Shown here piece by piece: positions 23,909-31,166 of a stretch of 36,333 nt of DNA. Position numbers and translations under genes: made by a program. The stretch is taken from NCBI GenBank assembly GCA_028713155.1, contig JAQTPA010000013.1, positions 1 to 36,333 on the forward strand. Reading direction: 5' to 3'. Below the pieces are notes generated by a model, which saw only the letters and a list, made by a program, of their open reading frames with translations, was not told where the DNA came from and searched no databases. The stretch's first letter is position 1. Each line of letters begins with the position of its first letter. Origin of the DNA: Candidatus Omnitrophota bacterium. Lineage in GTDB: Bacteria > Omnitrophota > Gorgyraeia > Gygaellales > Profunditerraquicolaceae.

Positions 23909-23937
23909 TTTTTATCATAATATATTGTTTTTGTCAA
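23909..23937 (-). promoter_or_regulatory. promoter of the ATP-grasp/kamA operon
   Basis: On the minus strand a perfect TTGACA (23932-23937) is followed after 17 bases by TAAAAA (23909-23914), four of six positions, in a very AT-rich stretch. Transcription would start near 23902 and give a leader of about 110 bases containing the small ORF and the hairpin. The -35 is clear; the exact -10 is not. Confidence 0.45.
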
Positions 23938-23993
23938 GAAATTTTTGATTTTTAGAAAGACTTTAAGTATCGGTTTTTCCGACGAGAAAATGG

Positions 23994-24731
23994 CTATTTG
24001 CAGAATTCCACATTACCCCAGGTAATCAAATTATTTTTTAAAATGATAACTACCCCTAAAACGCCCTTCACTGAGCGGGCAAAGTCCAATGCTCTCTGCA
24101 AATCATCTTTAGAATTAATGCGATTGGCCGTCGAGGTAGCCACGGCATCGGCAAGGGATGGGCTCTTGGAGATGATCACGACACTATCGGCGCAGCCAAA
24201 GCTTAAAGAATGCCCTAATGTTCCCGAGGAGGTGCATATGCCCAACGGCGTGTCTTTAGGTTTTATCTCCAGTTGCAATTTACTCCAAAGCTTAGAACGA
24301 CCGACATAGACCCCGACTTTACGCCTCGAACGAGTCTTTAAGAATATATCGCCGCCATTTTCAACAATTACATCTTTATACCCGGCCTTGAGCAGGTCGT
24401 GGCCCAGGAATTCAGCGATTGCCCCGGCAACTGTGCTCATGGGGCCGACATTCGCTTTTTTTGACTGCTCGGCCATATTTTTTACAATCGGGCTGGCATT
24501 AATTTCAACCGGTATAGGCTTTAACGCAGTAAGAAAACGGTGGTCCCTGTTTATGTAGTTCTCAATATCCCAGCGGTACGCGCGGATCCTCTCTTCGACA
24601 AAACCGGCTTTCAGCGGCTTATTAGTAAAGATCAATAAGTCCGTTTCTTTGGCCACGATATGCGTAGGATAAAACTCTTTGGCTCTTGTCCAATCGCGGT
24701 AAAAACGTTTCATAAACCTGGATGATTTCAT
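23994..24731 (-). CDS. UPF0280 family protein (ApbE-like fold)
   Basis: A 245-residue protein. RFYRDWTRAKEFYPTHIVAKETDLLI is a typical UPF0280 start. The core NVGPMSTVAGAIAEFLGHDL and DVIVENGGDIFL match the family, which is related to the flavin transferase ApbE. GICTSSGTLGHSLSFGCADSVVI and SLADAVATSTANRI correspond to the ApbE region that binds metal and flavin. UPF0280 proteins have no established reaction and occur widely in anaerobes and methanogens. It starts one base after the hypE stop and is the last gene of the long operon. The sequence past it contains only a weak 4-bp-stem CGG/CCG hairpin (23970-23983) before the next promoter. Confidence 0.9.
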   Translation of the reverse strand: MKSSRFMKRFYRDWTRAKEFYPTHIVAKETDLLIFTNKPLKAGFVEERIRAYRWDIENYINRDHRFLTALKPIPVEINASPIVKNMAEQSKKANVGPMSTVAGAIAEFLGHDLLKAGYKDVIVENGGDIFLKTRSRRKVGVYVGRSKLWSKLQLEIKPKDTPLGICTSSGTLGHSLSFGCADSVVIISKSPSLADAVATSTANRINSKDDLQRALDFARSVKGVLGVVIILKNNLITWGNVEFCK

Positions 24732-24732
24732 T

Positions 24733-25740
24733 TTAACAAATCCTCGGTAGCGGTTCGGAAGTTAACATATCTAAAACGCGTTCAGTATTAAAAACAGTGC
24801 GTAAAATAACCCTGCCCCTTGGCCGCTCAACAACCGTACCGATAATTCTGGCATTGCGGCCCAGCGGATGTCTCCGCAAGAAACCGATGATTTTATCTGC
24901 TTCTTTAGAATCAACCGCTAATACCGCCTTCCCTTCATTGGCGACATATAACGGGTCTATGCCTAACAACTCCGAAGCAACCCTGACCTTTTCCGAGAGA
25001 GGTATATTTTTCTCGTCAATGACTATGCCTAGCTGGGAACCCTCGGTAATTTCGTTCAAGGTTGTGGCCAGACCCCCCCGGGTAGGATCCCGCATGAATT
25101 TTATCCCCCAGCCCTGTTTTAACAACGGTATAATTAATCCGTTCAGGGCCTGACAATCACTCTTAATATTAAGCTTTAAACTTAACTCTTTTCTTTTAGC
25201 TAAAATCGCCAGGCCGTGTTCGGCGATATTGCCCGTAATAATAACTTTATCGCCGCAAGAAATATTTCTCATAGAAAGTTCTTTTTTGCTTACTAACTTG
25301 CCTATCCCGGAAGTATTAATAAATAATTTATCCGCGGCGCCTTTTTCCACTACTTTTGTGTCGCCGGTAACAATGTTGACCCGCGCGGCTTTAGCATAAA
25401 AAGAAATAGAATCAATTATCCGCCCTAAAAATCCCTGCCCTAGCCCTTCTTCTATAATTAACGCCAGAGATATATACTCAGGCACCGCCCCCAGCATAAC
25501 CAGGTCATTGACCGTACCGGCTATAGCTAACTTACCGATATCTCCTCCGGGGAAGAAAAGCGGGCTGACCACGAAGGAGTCAGTAGTAAAAGCAATTTTC
25601 CCCTCACAGCCTATAACGGCGCTGTCCGAAAGCCTGCCTAAAATAGGATTATTCAATTTCTTAAGCAGTGTTTCTTTAATGAAATTATGCATCAGCCTTC
25701 CGCCACTGCCATGCCCAAGTAATATTTTTTTCGTAGCCAT
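24733..25740 (-). CDS. hypE: hydrogenase expression/formation protein HypE
   Basis: A 335-residue protein of the PurM-like fold. Motifs: ILLGHGSGGRLMHNFIKETL, FTTDSFVVSPLFFPGGDIGK, GTVNDLVMLGAVPEYISLAL, VTGDTKVVEKGAADKLFINT and MRDPTRGGLATTLNEI. It ends in PRIC, the conserved C-terminus whose Cys receives a carbamoyl group from HypF and is dehydrated to a thiocyanate. This supplies the CN ligands of the [NiFe]-hydrogenase iron, passed on with HypC-HypD. hypC and hypD lie about 5.4 kb upstream in the same operon, split off by six unrelated genes. All HypE features needed for activity appear intact. Confidence 0.97.
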   Translation of the reverse strand: MATKKILLGHGSGGRLMHNFIKETLLKKLNNPILGRLSDSAVIGCEGKIAFTTDSFVVSPLFFPGGDIGKLAIAGTVNDLVMLGAVPEYISLALIIEEGLGQGFLGRIIDSISFYAKAARVNIVTGDTKVVEKGAADKLFINTSGIGKLVSKKELSMRNISCGDKVIITGNIAEHGLAILAKRKELSLKLNIKSDCQALNGLIIPLLKQGWGIKFMRDPTRGGLATTLNEITEGSQLGIVIDEKNIPLSEKVRVASELLGIDPLYVANEGKAVLAVDSKEADKIIGFLRRHPLGRNARIIGTVVERPRGRVILRTVFNTERVLDMLTSEPLPRIC

Positions 25741-25741
25741 T

Positions 25742-26365
25742 TTAATTAACGGTTACTTCTACTCTTAAAAGGTCATTTTTAAGCTGCGGGACACCACTAA
25801 AAACACAAGACTTGATACCCAGGCCTTGGGCGCTTTCAACCAACTCCGGCCGATCATCAGTATAAAATACATTTTCCGGACCTACCTTTAAAGCCGCGAG
25901 CACCTTCTGGTAAATTAAAGGGCTGGGCTTAACCAACCCTAATTCATAGGATAAAAACAGGTTATCGAAAACATTAAACACCGGGAAACGTTGTTTAAGG
26001 TATTCATAGTGTAAAATGTCAATGTTGGATATCAAGGCTATCCGGTAACGCAGCTTCAGGTTACTAATCAGGCTGTAAACGCTGCGATTCTTGGCACTCA
26101 AAAAAAAGATTTCATCCCAGATCGGCACAAAGGCCGCGTAAGAAAGCTTCAAATCCAGCATTGCTTTTACCTTGGTAAAAAATTCTACCGGAGAGATCTT
26201 TCCCTCTTCAAAAAGAACGGTTATTTCAGAGTCAAAGAAAAAACCGGCTATCTCCTTAGGGCTCCTGTCGCAAAAACGGGCGATCCTTTGCGCAGATATA
26301 TTATAGTCAAAATCAATCAAAACATTGCCTAAATCAAATAAAACTACTTTTATGCCCTCAGCCAT
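25742..26365 (-). CDS. HAD superfamily hydrolase (YihX-like)
   Basis: A 207-residue haloacid-dehalogenase-fold protein. Motif I is VVLFDLGNVLIDFD, with Asp as nucleophile and the DLG variant seen in YihX-type phosphatases. Motif II is the Ser of IALISNID, motif III the Lys of LGLVKPSPLIYQKVL, and motif IV YTDDRPELV. A helical cap lies between motifs I and II (residues about 20-85). The best guess is a phosphatase acting on a small metabolite such as a sugar phosphate; the substrate cannot be read. The ATG shares a base with the stop of the PAC2 gene, and hypE follows after one base. Confidence 0.88.
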   Translation of the reverse strand: MAEGIKVVLFDLGNVLIDFDYNISAQRIARFCDRSPKEIAGFFFDSEITVLFEEGKISPVEFFTKVKAMLDLKLSYAAFVPIWDEIFFLSAKNRSVYSLISNLKLRYRIALISNIDILHYEYLKQRFPVFNVFDNLFLSYELGLVKPSPLIYQKVLAALKVGPENVFYTDDRPELVESAQGLGIKSCVFSGVPQLKNDLLRVEVTVN

Positions 26366-27333
26366 CAGTTATTCTTTTCGTCCCTCTTTTTGAATAAATC
26401 CAGAAACCTGTCTTCGTATTCTTTGTAAGCATTCCACTTATCCAGCTCGGCCTTGAGCTGGCCGGCTTTGGAAATATCTGATTTTACCTGGGTAAAAAGC
26501 TGCTCAATCCTGTCCTTTACGGAAAGAGGAAGCTTGGTTAGCTGGTTCAGGGTCTTTTTTATTTTTTCCACATCTTCTTCTCCGATAGGGCCGGCGGCCT
26601 GGGATCCAAGTTTTAAATAATCCAGGAGTTTATTTATCTCACCCTCCATAACCTGCGCCTGCGCAGTAAGTCCGGATAAATCCAGGTGAATCTTCAGAAT
26701 CCCGGCCAACACTTTCAGGACTGCGGCGGAGGCCTTGGGATTTTCAATCTGAATAGTATAAAGCGGAATTTCGCCCAAAAGACAGAACCCTTTGAACCCT
26801 TCTCTTTTGGCTACTCCAAGGAAGAGCCCGTTCATACCGCTGATCTGGCCTTCGGCCAGCGTATTAAGATTTAATTTTTTGAGGCTGCTGGTTAGTCCGC
26901 TTGCGGTAGAGGCAAACCAAACATGGGAACCCTGGGTATGGTCAATAGCCTGGGGCATAGAAGCAAAACTAACTACCGTATCCACCCTGAAGCTCTTGGC
27001 TACCTGGATAATCCGCCTGGAATAACTTTCGGCCCGGGCCAAATCCGGCTGGGCATTACTTAAAAACACAATAAGGTCATTTTCTCCCCTTTTATTTTTC
27101 CAGTAAAAAAATCTGCCTTGGGGAAGTTCCGGAGCGCTTAATAGGCCATTCTGGACCACGCTTCCGGCCAGGTAAAAGAAATCTTCCGGGTTGATGGAAG
27201 CAAACTCCTGGGCCTTTAACTGCTCCACTAAAAAAGAGGCAGCCTTAAAAGCGACTTCGCCCATTCCCGGCCAGGCAACAATCAGATACGCTTTTCTTAA
27301 ACGCGGCCTCTTTAAGATTTTAATTCCTTCCAT
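26365..27333 (-). CDS. PAC2 family protein
   Basis: A 322-residue protein with AYLIVAWPGMGEVAFKAASFLV at the start, the PAC2 signature (GwpGMG.vg), and VSFASMPQAIDHTQGSHVWFAST and LLGEIPLYTIQIENPKASAA further on. PAC2 proteins resemble proteasome-assembly chaperones in archaea and eukaryotes, but bacterial members are of unknown role. The C-terminal part (about 215-320) adds two helical segments with VEKIKKTLNQLTKLPLSVKD. A clear Shine-Dalgarno (AAGGAG) precedes the ATG. It sits between an M20 peptidase and a HAD hydrolase in the long operon, with no sign of proteasome genes. Confidence 0.88.
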   Translation of the reverse strand: MEGIKILKRPRLRKAYLIVAWPGMGEVAFKAASFLVEQLKAQEFASINPEDFFYLAGSVVQNGLLSAPELPQGRFFYWKNKRGENDLIVFLSNAQPDLARAESYSRRIIQVAKSFRVDTVVSFASMPQAIDHTQGSHVWFASTASGLTSSLKKLNLNTLAEGQISGMNGLFLGVAKREGFKGFCLLGEIPLYTIQIENPKASAAVLKVLAGILKIHLDLSGLTAQAQVMEGEINKLLDYLKLGSQAAGPIGEEDVEKIKKTLNQLTKLPLSVKDRIEQLFTQVKSDISKAGQLKAELDKWNAYKEYEDRFLDLFKKRDEKNN

Positions 27334-27362
27334 AATTACTGCTCCTTTTTATTAAAATAATA

Positions 27363-28490
27363 CTACAAGAATTTATAAGTTGTTAAAAACTTTTCTAAAA
27401 CCTGCGCGCCTTTATAAAGATTATTGATCTTGACGTATTCATTGCTGGAGTGCGCGCAACCAGCTGAACCAAACCCAGAGGCAATGGCCGGAATATTCTT
27501 ATCCTGGAAGAAAGTAATTACGGTCGCTCCCTCAGAACCCTCAAGGTGCGCCTGAACCCGACAGCTACGCATGGCATTATTTAAATAACTTACCAGGGGA
27601 TGCCCGGCAGAGATTGAATATGGCTGCTGGATACCCAGGATTTCTATTTTAAAGTTTCTGGCGCGTTTTTTAAGAATAGCCTTGAGTATATCCAATATAT
27701 CTTCGGGACGGGTACCGGGCAGAAACCTGAAATCCAATTCAAATTCACACCAATCAGCCACCACATTTACTTTATCCCCTCCCCTGAGTGTACCGACGTT
27801 AATTGTGGGAGGCTTAAGGTATTTATTTTTACGATATGAAAATTTGTGGCGTTTTATCCGGCCGATGACGTCCAACGCTATATCTATGGCATTAACACCC
27901 AGATAAGGATACGCCCCATGCGCCCGTTTACCCTCAATCTTTACTTTAAGGTGAATAAGCCCCTTCTGGGTAATAATAATTTCAAAATCATCGGCATCTA
28001 AAACTAAAGCGGCATCCGGCCGTAATATTTTTTTGTCTAAGAGAGGAATGAGGCCCCGGTCAGAACCGCATTCTTCATCCGCGGTGGCGGCAAAGATAAG
28101 ATTATAATCTAAGGTTTTTTTATCCTCTACCAGGCTGTTCATTGCCTCTACGGCACAGGCCAGGTTACCCTTACAATCCGTCGCGCCCAACCCATAGATT
28201 TTATGGTTGGTTATTTTTGCCGCAAAAGGATCCGCGGTCCAGCTCTTTCCGGCGGGAACAGTATCCAAGTGCGGAGTAATAAGAAGCGCGCGCGTATTCT
28301 CCGGACGCTCAAGATACGCCACTAGATTAGGGCGGTTCTTCTGAAATTCATAGATCCTCGTCCTTAAACCTAAACCCTCAATGTACCTGCGCAAAAAATC
28401 AGCTATCGGCGCTTCGTTCCCGGGAGGATTTTCAGAATTTATCTTAATAAGCTTCTGGGTAAGCTTAATCAGACGAACTTTATTTATCAT
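27363..28490 (-). CDS. M20 family metallopeptidase (ArgE/DapE type)
   Basis: A 375-residue zinc hydrolase. Motifs are in order: LLITPHLDTVPAGKSW (metal His and Asp), GLGATDCKGNLACAVEAM (bridging Asp), AATADEECGSDRG (catalytic and metal Glu), LVLDADDFEIIIT (metal Asp) and GCAHSSNEYVKINNL (final metal His). The dimerisation domain, about 170-285, includes GLIHLKVKIEGKRAHGAYPY. The family removes acyl groups from amino acids or cleaves dipeptides (ArgE, DapE, carboxypeptidase). The substrate is not decidable here. It lies 33 bases after the glycosylase gene. No arginine or lysine biosynthesis genes are nearby, so argE or dapE should not be assigned. Confidence 0.9.
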   Translation of the reverse strand: MINKVRLIKLTQKLIKINSENPPGNEAPIADFLRRYIEGLGLRTRIYEFQKNRPNLVAYLERPENTRALLITPHLDTVPAGKSWTADPFAAKITNHKIYGLGATDCKGNLACAVEAMNSLVEDKKTLDYNLIFAATADEECGSDRGLIPLLDKKILRPDAALVLDADDFEIIITQKGLIHLKVKIEGKRAHGAYPYLGVNAIDIALDVIGRIKRHKFSYRKNKYLKPPTINVGTLRGGDKVNVVADWCEFELDFRFLPGTRPEDILDILKAILKKRARNFKIEILGIQQPYSISAGHPLVSYLNNAMRSCRVQAHLEGSEGATVITFFQDKNIPAIASGFGSAGCAHSSNEYVKINNLYKGAQVLEKFLTTYKFL

Positions 28491-28523
28491 ATCGATCCAC
28501 TTTAAGGTTATTATATCAGAATT

Positions 28524-29171
28524 TTAACAAAAATCCAGCGGGCAAAGAGAACATTTAGGGGCCGATTTAAGACAGTAGTTTTTAGCTAATGCCACAATAA
28601 GCGCGTGGTATTCATTGAACAACTTAACGTCTTTTTTTAAATTAATCATGAATAATCGCTGAGCCTGGTCATAAGTAGCGTCCTCTTGGATAAACTTATG
28701 CCGGGAGAAGACTCTTCTGGTATAGGCATCAATGACAAAAACCGGCTTATGCAAAGCATAGAGCAATATTGAATCGGCGGTTTCCGGGCCCACTCCTTTT
28801 ATCGCCAGGAGTTCTTTACGTAAAGCCGTAATCTTTACTTTCGAAATCTTTTTTATGCTCGCCCCGTAATCATTGATAAAAAAGTTAAGAAAATCTTTCA
28901 GGCGTTTAGCCTTGATATTGTAGAAACCTGCGCTCCGGATAAGCTTAGCGAGCTTCTTATCCGGCAGATGATAAAGCCTGGCTGGTTCTAAGGCCTTGTG
29001 TTCTTTTAGGTTGGATATTGCTTTTTCCACATTCAGCCAGCTGGTATTTTGCGTGAGGATTGCCCCAACCATAACCTCAAAAGCAGTATCCGCCGGCCAC
29101 CAGCGTTGCGGACCGAAATGAGAATATAACTTGCGGTAGATTAAATTTAAGCTTGGGCGCGCGCCGGACAT
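28524..29171 (-). CDS. endonuclease III-like DNA glycosylase (HhH-GPD), MagIII-like active site
   Basis: A 215-residue HhH-GPD protein. WWPADTAFEVMVGAILTQNT is the first family motif; the helix-hairpin-helix is LAIKGVGPETADSILLYALH. The catalytic Asp is in VFVIDAYTRRVFSRH. Where EndoIII has Lys in the hairpin (GVGRKTA), this protein has Glu (GVGPETA), as in monofunctional 3-methyladenine glycosylases of the MagIII type, so lyase activity is unlikely. The C-terminus CLKSAPKCSLCPLDFC would ligate a 4Fe-4S cluster with spacing 6-2-4, one shorter than the usual 6-2-5, and the protein stops right after the last Cys. It removes damaged bases in base excision repair. The ATG touches the stop of the PilZ fusion gene. 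Confidence 0.88.
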   Translation of the reverse strand: MSGARPSLNLIYRKLYSHFGPQRWWPADTAFEVMVGAILTQNTSWLNVEKAISNLKEHKALEPARLYHLPDKKLAKLIRSAGFYNIKAKRLKDFLNFFINDYGASIKKISKVKITALRKELLAIKGVGPETADSILLYALHKPVFVIDAYTRRVFSRHKFIQEDATYDQAQRLFMINLKKDVKLFNEYHALIVALAKNYCLKSAPKCSLCPLDFC

Positions 29172-31144
29172 CAGTCTTTGAATTCCAGGGGATTGTAATT
29201 ATAATAAGCAAAAATCGTATAGGTTGTCCCCGAGAGCGAGCCGGTAGATTTACCTTTCGGGGTAAACCAGCCGTGCCCTGTATCTACGGAATCCTGGGTA
29301 GCATAAGGAAGACAACTCTCGCCTTGGCCGGAGGGCGAAGGGCTGGAAATGATCATATTGCCTAAAGAAGCCAGATATTCATCGGCTTTCAGCTGGTAGC
29401 TGCGGCTCTTGGCGGTTTCACCTTTTTTAAGATAAAACTCTGCCATTATCTTAAAAGAAATAACCATCTGCGCGGTCCATTCCGAAGAAACCACTCCGCC
29501 GCGGGCAAGATGACTCTGGGGAGCAAAATCAAAACCTTTAACTTTGACTTTACGGCCATCAGGCCGGGCATAGAAAACATCCGCCGTGCAGGTCTGCTCA
29601 GCAAACTCCATAATCCTATCCGGATTCATGCCTAAGTTTTCTAACTCTTGCGGGCCTAAAGCGGCAATTGACCAGGCATAAGTGTCGGTGGCAATAGTAG
29701 AATCGCCCTTGCCGCGCTTAACCGGGATATCCATTTTATCATAGGTATGTTTTACCAGCCAGGCGAGAATTTTATCCCGCGCCTCTATATACTTCTGTTT
29801 ACCCGTGAGCTTGTGTAGCATATTAAAAAAAGCATAGGCATCGAGGTTATGCTCGGTAGCATACCACTCTACATCCGGGCCGCCGCGCAGGCCGCCTTCA
29901 CGGTCTTGTTTTTGCAAATTTATGATACCCTGGGCGATATCTTCGGCTAAATTAAGATACCTCCTGTCTTTGGTCCTCTGGGTATACTGGGAGGCGGCAA
30001 TACCTAACCAGATATTCGGCCCGCTATGCACTATATATTCTGCGGGCTCGCCGTCGTTAACATAATAGGCATTAAAGAAAAGGCCGTTTCTCTTTTTGGC
30101 TTTATGATTAAAAAAGTCTAATATTTTATGCAGCCGTTCAAAATCGTAAAAATAAGTATAGGCCTGCGCAACCAACGCCTGGTCATAGACAAATGCCCAG
30201 CCGCTGATATCGCTGTCCCCCTCAAAACTCATCACCAGGCCGGTGCGCGGACTCTGATGCTGTTGCACCCACTTATACATCTTATCCAGGTTGGCCCGCG
30301 TTAAAGTAGCTTTCTTTTCATTTATCTGCACGAGCTCCTTAGAGACCGCATTCTCTTTTAGCTGCACGGAAGCTAACTGTTCTTTAAGGTTATTCTTTTC
30401 CTGGGAGAGCTGCTGGATAAGGCTACTCAACTCCTTTATCTTTTTAGATTGCTCGCCAAGCTCAAGGCTGGTTTTACTCCCTAGCCTCTTCTTTTCTCCT
30501 TCCACTTCCTGAATACGGGATGATAATGCCTGAATACGGGATGATAATGCCTGAATTTTCTTCTCTAAATCTCCCCTTTCTTTGCTTACGTCCTTTATCT
30601 TCTGCCTGGCAACATCAGCTTCCTGAATAACATTCACTAGCCGCTGAACCAAGAGCTTATTACCTTCAATCAGTTTCATATTGATAAGATTATTTAATAC
30701 GAGTATCAGTCCTAAGAAAATAATTATCCCTAAGCCAACCGGGACCAGTAGCTTTTTCCCCCGGGCATAGCGCATAAGTTTATTATTTTGAGCCGCATCA
30801 ATCTTCTCATAGGAGAGTCCGACATAGCATTTAGGCGTACCTTCAAGGGCGTCTTTAATCCAGGCTGGGGCGGCCAGGGCGACTATGGGCTTTCTGGTAA
30901 TGGGTAAATCTATTTCTAGCGACAGCTTTACTTTACGCTCTTTCAATAATTGCGCCAGCTCCGAAGGAAGATTATTGACGCATAAGCATATCCCGCCCTT
31001 ACTCAGGTTGTTGGTAAAACCCTGCAGCCAGTCGGATAAAAGGCTCGTCCCGTCAAGGGCCACCAGGCGGAATTGCACAGGAAACACCGTATCTAAACGC
31101 AGGTATTGGCGCTTCTCTTTTCCTAAATGTTCGTCTTTTGCCAT
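29171..31144 (-). CDS. PilZ-TM-coiled coil-(alpha/alpha) toroid fusion protein
   Basis: A 657-residue protein with an unusual layout. Residues 10-125 are a PilZ domain: KRQYLRLDTVFPVQF carries RxxxR, and NNLSKGGICL fits the D/NxSxxG motif, so c-di-GMP binding is plausible. Residues about 132-153 are a membrane helix (LLVPVGLGIIIFLGLILVL). Residues 160-285 form a coiled coil, with the heptad QALSSRI duplicated. Residues about 290-655 resemble an alpha/alpha-barrel glycan-processing or lyase-like domain: SDISGWAFVYDQALVAQAY, HSGPNIWLGIAASQYT, YATEHNLDAYAFFNMLHKLT and SSEWTAQMVISFKIMAEFY. The PilZ part should face the cytoplasm and the toroid the periplasm. Enzyme activity is inferred from fold-like repeats only; I cannot name catalytic residues. 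Confidence 0.7.
   Translation of the reverse strand: MAKDEHLGKEKRQYLRLDTVFPVQFRLVALDGTSLLSDWLQGFTNNLSKGGICLCVNNLPSELAQLLKERKVKLSLEIDLPITRKPIVALAAPAWIKDALEGTPKCYVGLSYEKIDAAQNNKLMRYARGKKLLVPVGLGIIIFLGLILVLNNLINMKLIEGNKLLVQRLVNVIQEADVARQKIKDVSKERGDLEKKIQALSSRIQALSSRIQEVEGEKKRLGSKTSLELGEQSKKIKELSSLIQQLSQEKNNLKEQLASVQLKENAVSKELVQINEKKATLTRANLDKMYKWVQQHQSPRTGLVMSFEGDSDISGWAFVYDQALVAQAYTYFYDFERLHKILDFFNHKAKKRNGLFFNAYYVNDGEPAEYIVHSGPNIWLGIAASQYTQRTKDRRYLNLAEDIAQGIINLQKQDREGGLRGGPDVEWYATEHNLDAYAFFNMLHKLTGKQKYIEARDKILAWLVKHTYDKMDIPVKRGKGDSTIATDTYAWSIAALGPQELENLGMNPDRIMEFAEQTCTADVFYARPDGRKVKVKGFDFAPQSHLARGGVVSSEWTAQMVISFKIMAEFYLKKGETAKSRSYQLKADEYLASLGNMIISSPSPSGQGESCLPYATQDSVDTGHGWFTPKGKSTGSLSGTTYTIFAYYNYNPLEFKD
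30508..30549 (-). repeat. 21-bp tandem duplication in the PilZ fusion gene
   Basis: CCTGAATACGGGATGATAATG occurs twice without a gap, and a third partial copy CCTGAAT follows. Each unit encodes QALSSRI, exactly one coiled-coil heptad, so the duplication lengthens the coil by one heptad without breaking its register. The two copies are identical, so the event is recent. Confidence 0.9.
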
Positions 31145-31166
31145 ATTTTTAATTACTCTTTAAAAC

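Noticed and set aside
23845-23980. GGAAAAACC repeated at about 23845 and 23972
   Set aside because: A 9-base A-rich match without further extension is expected by chance; the second copy only forms a 4-bp stem.
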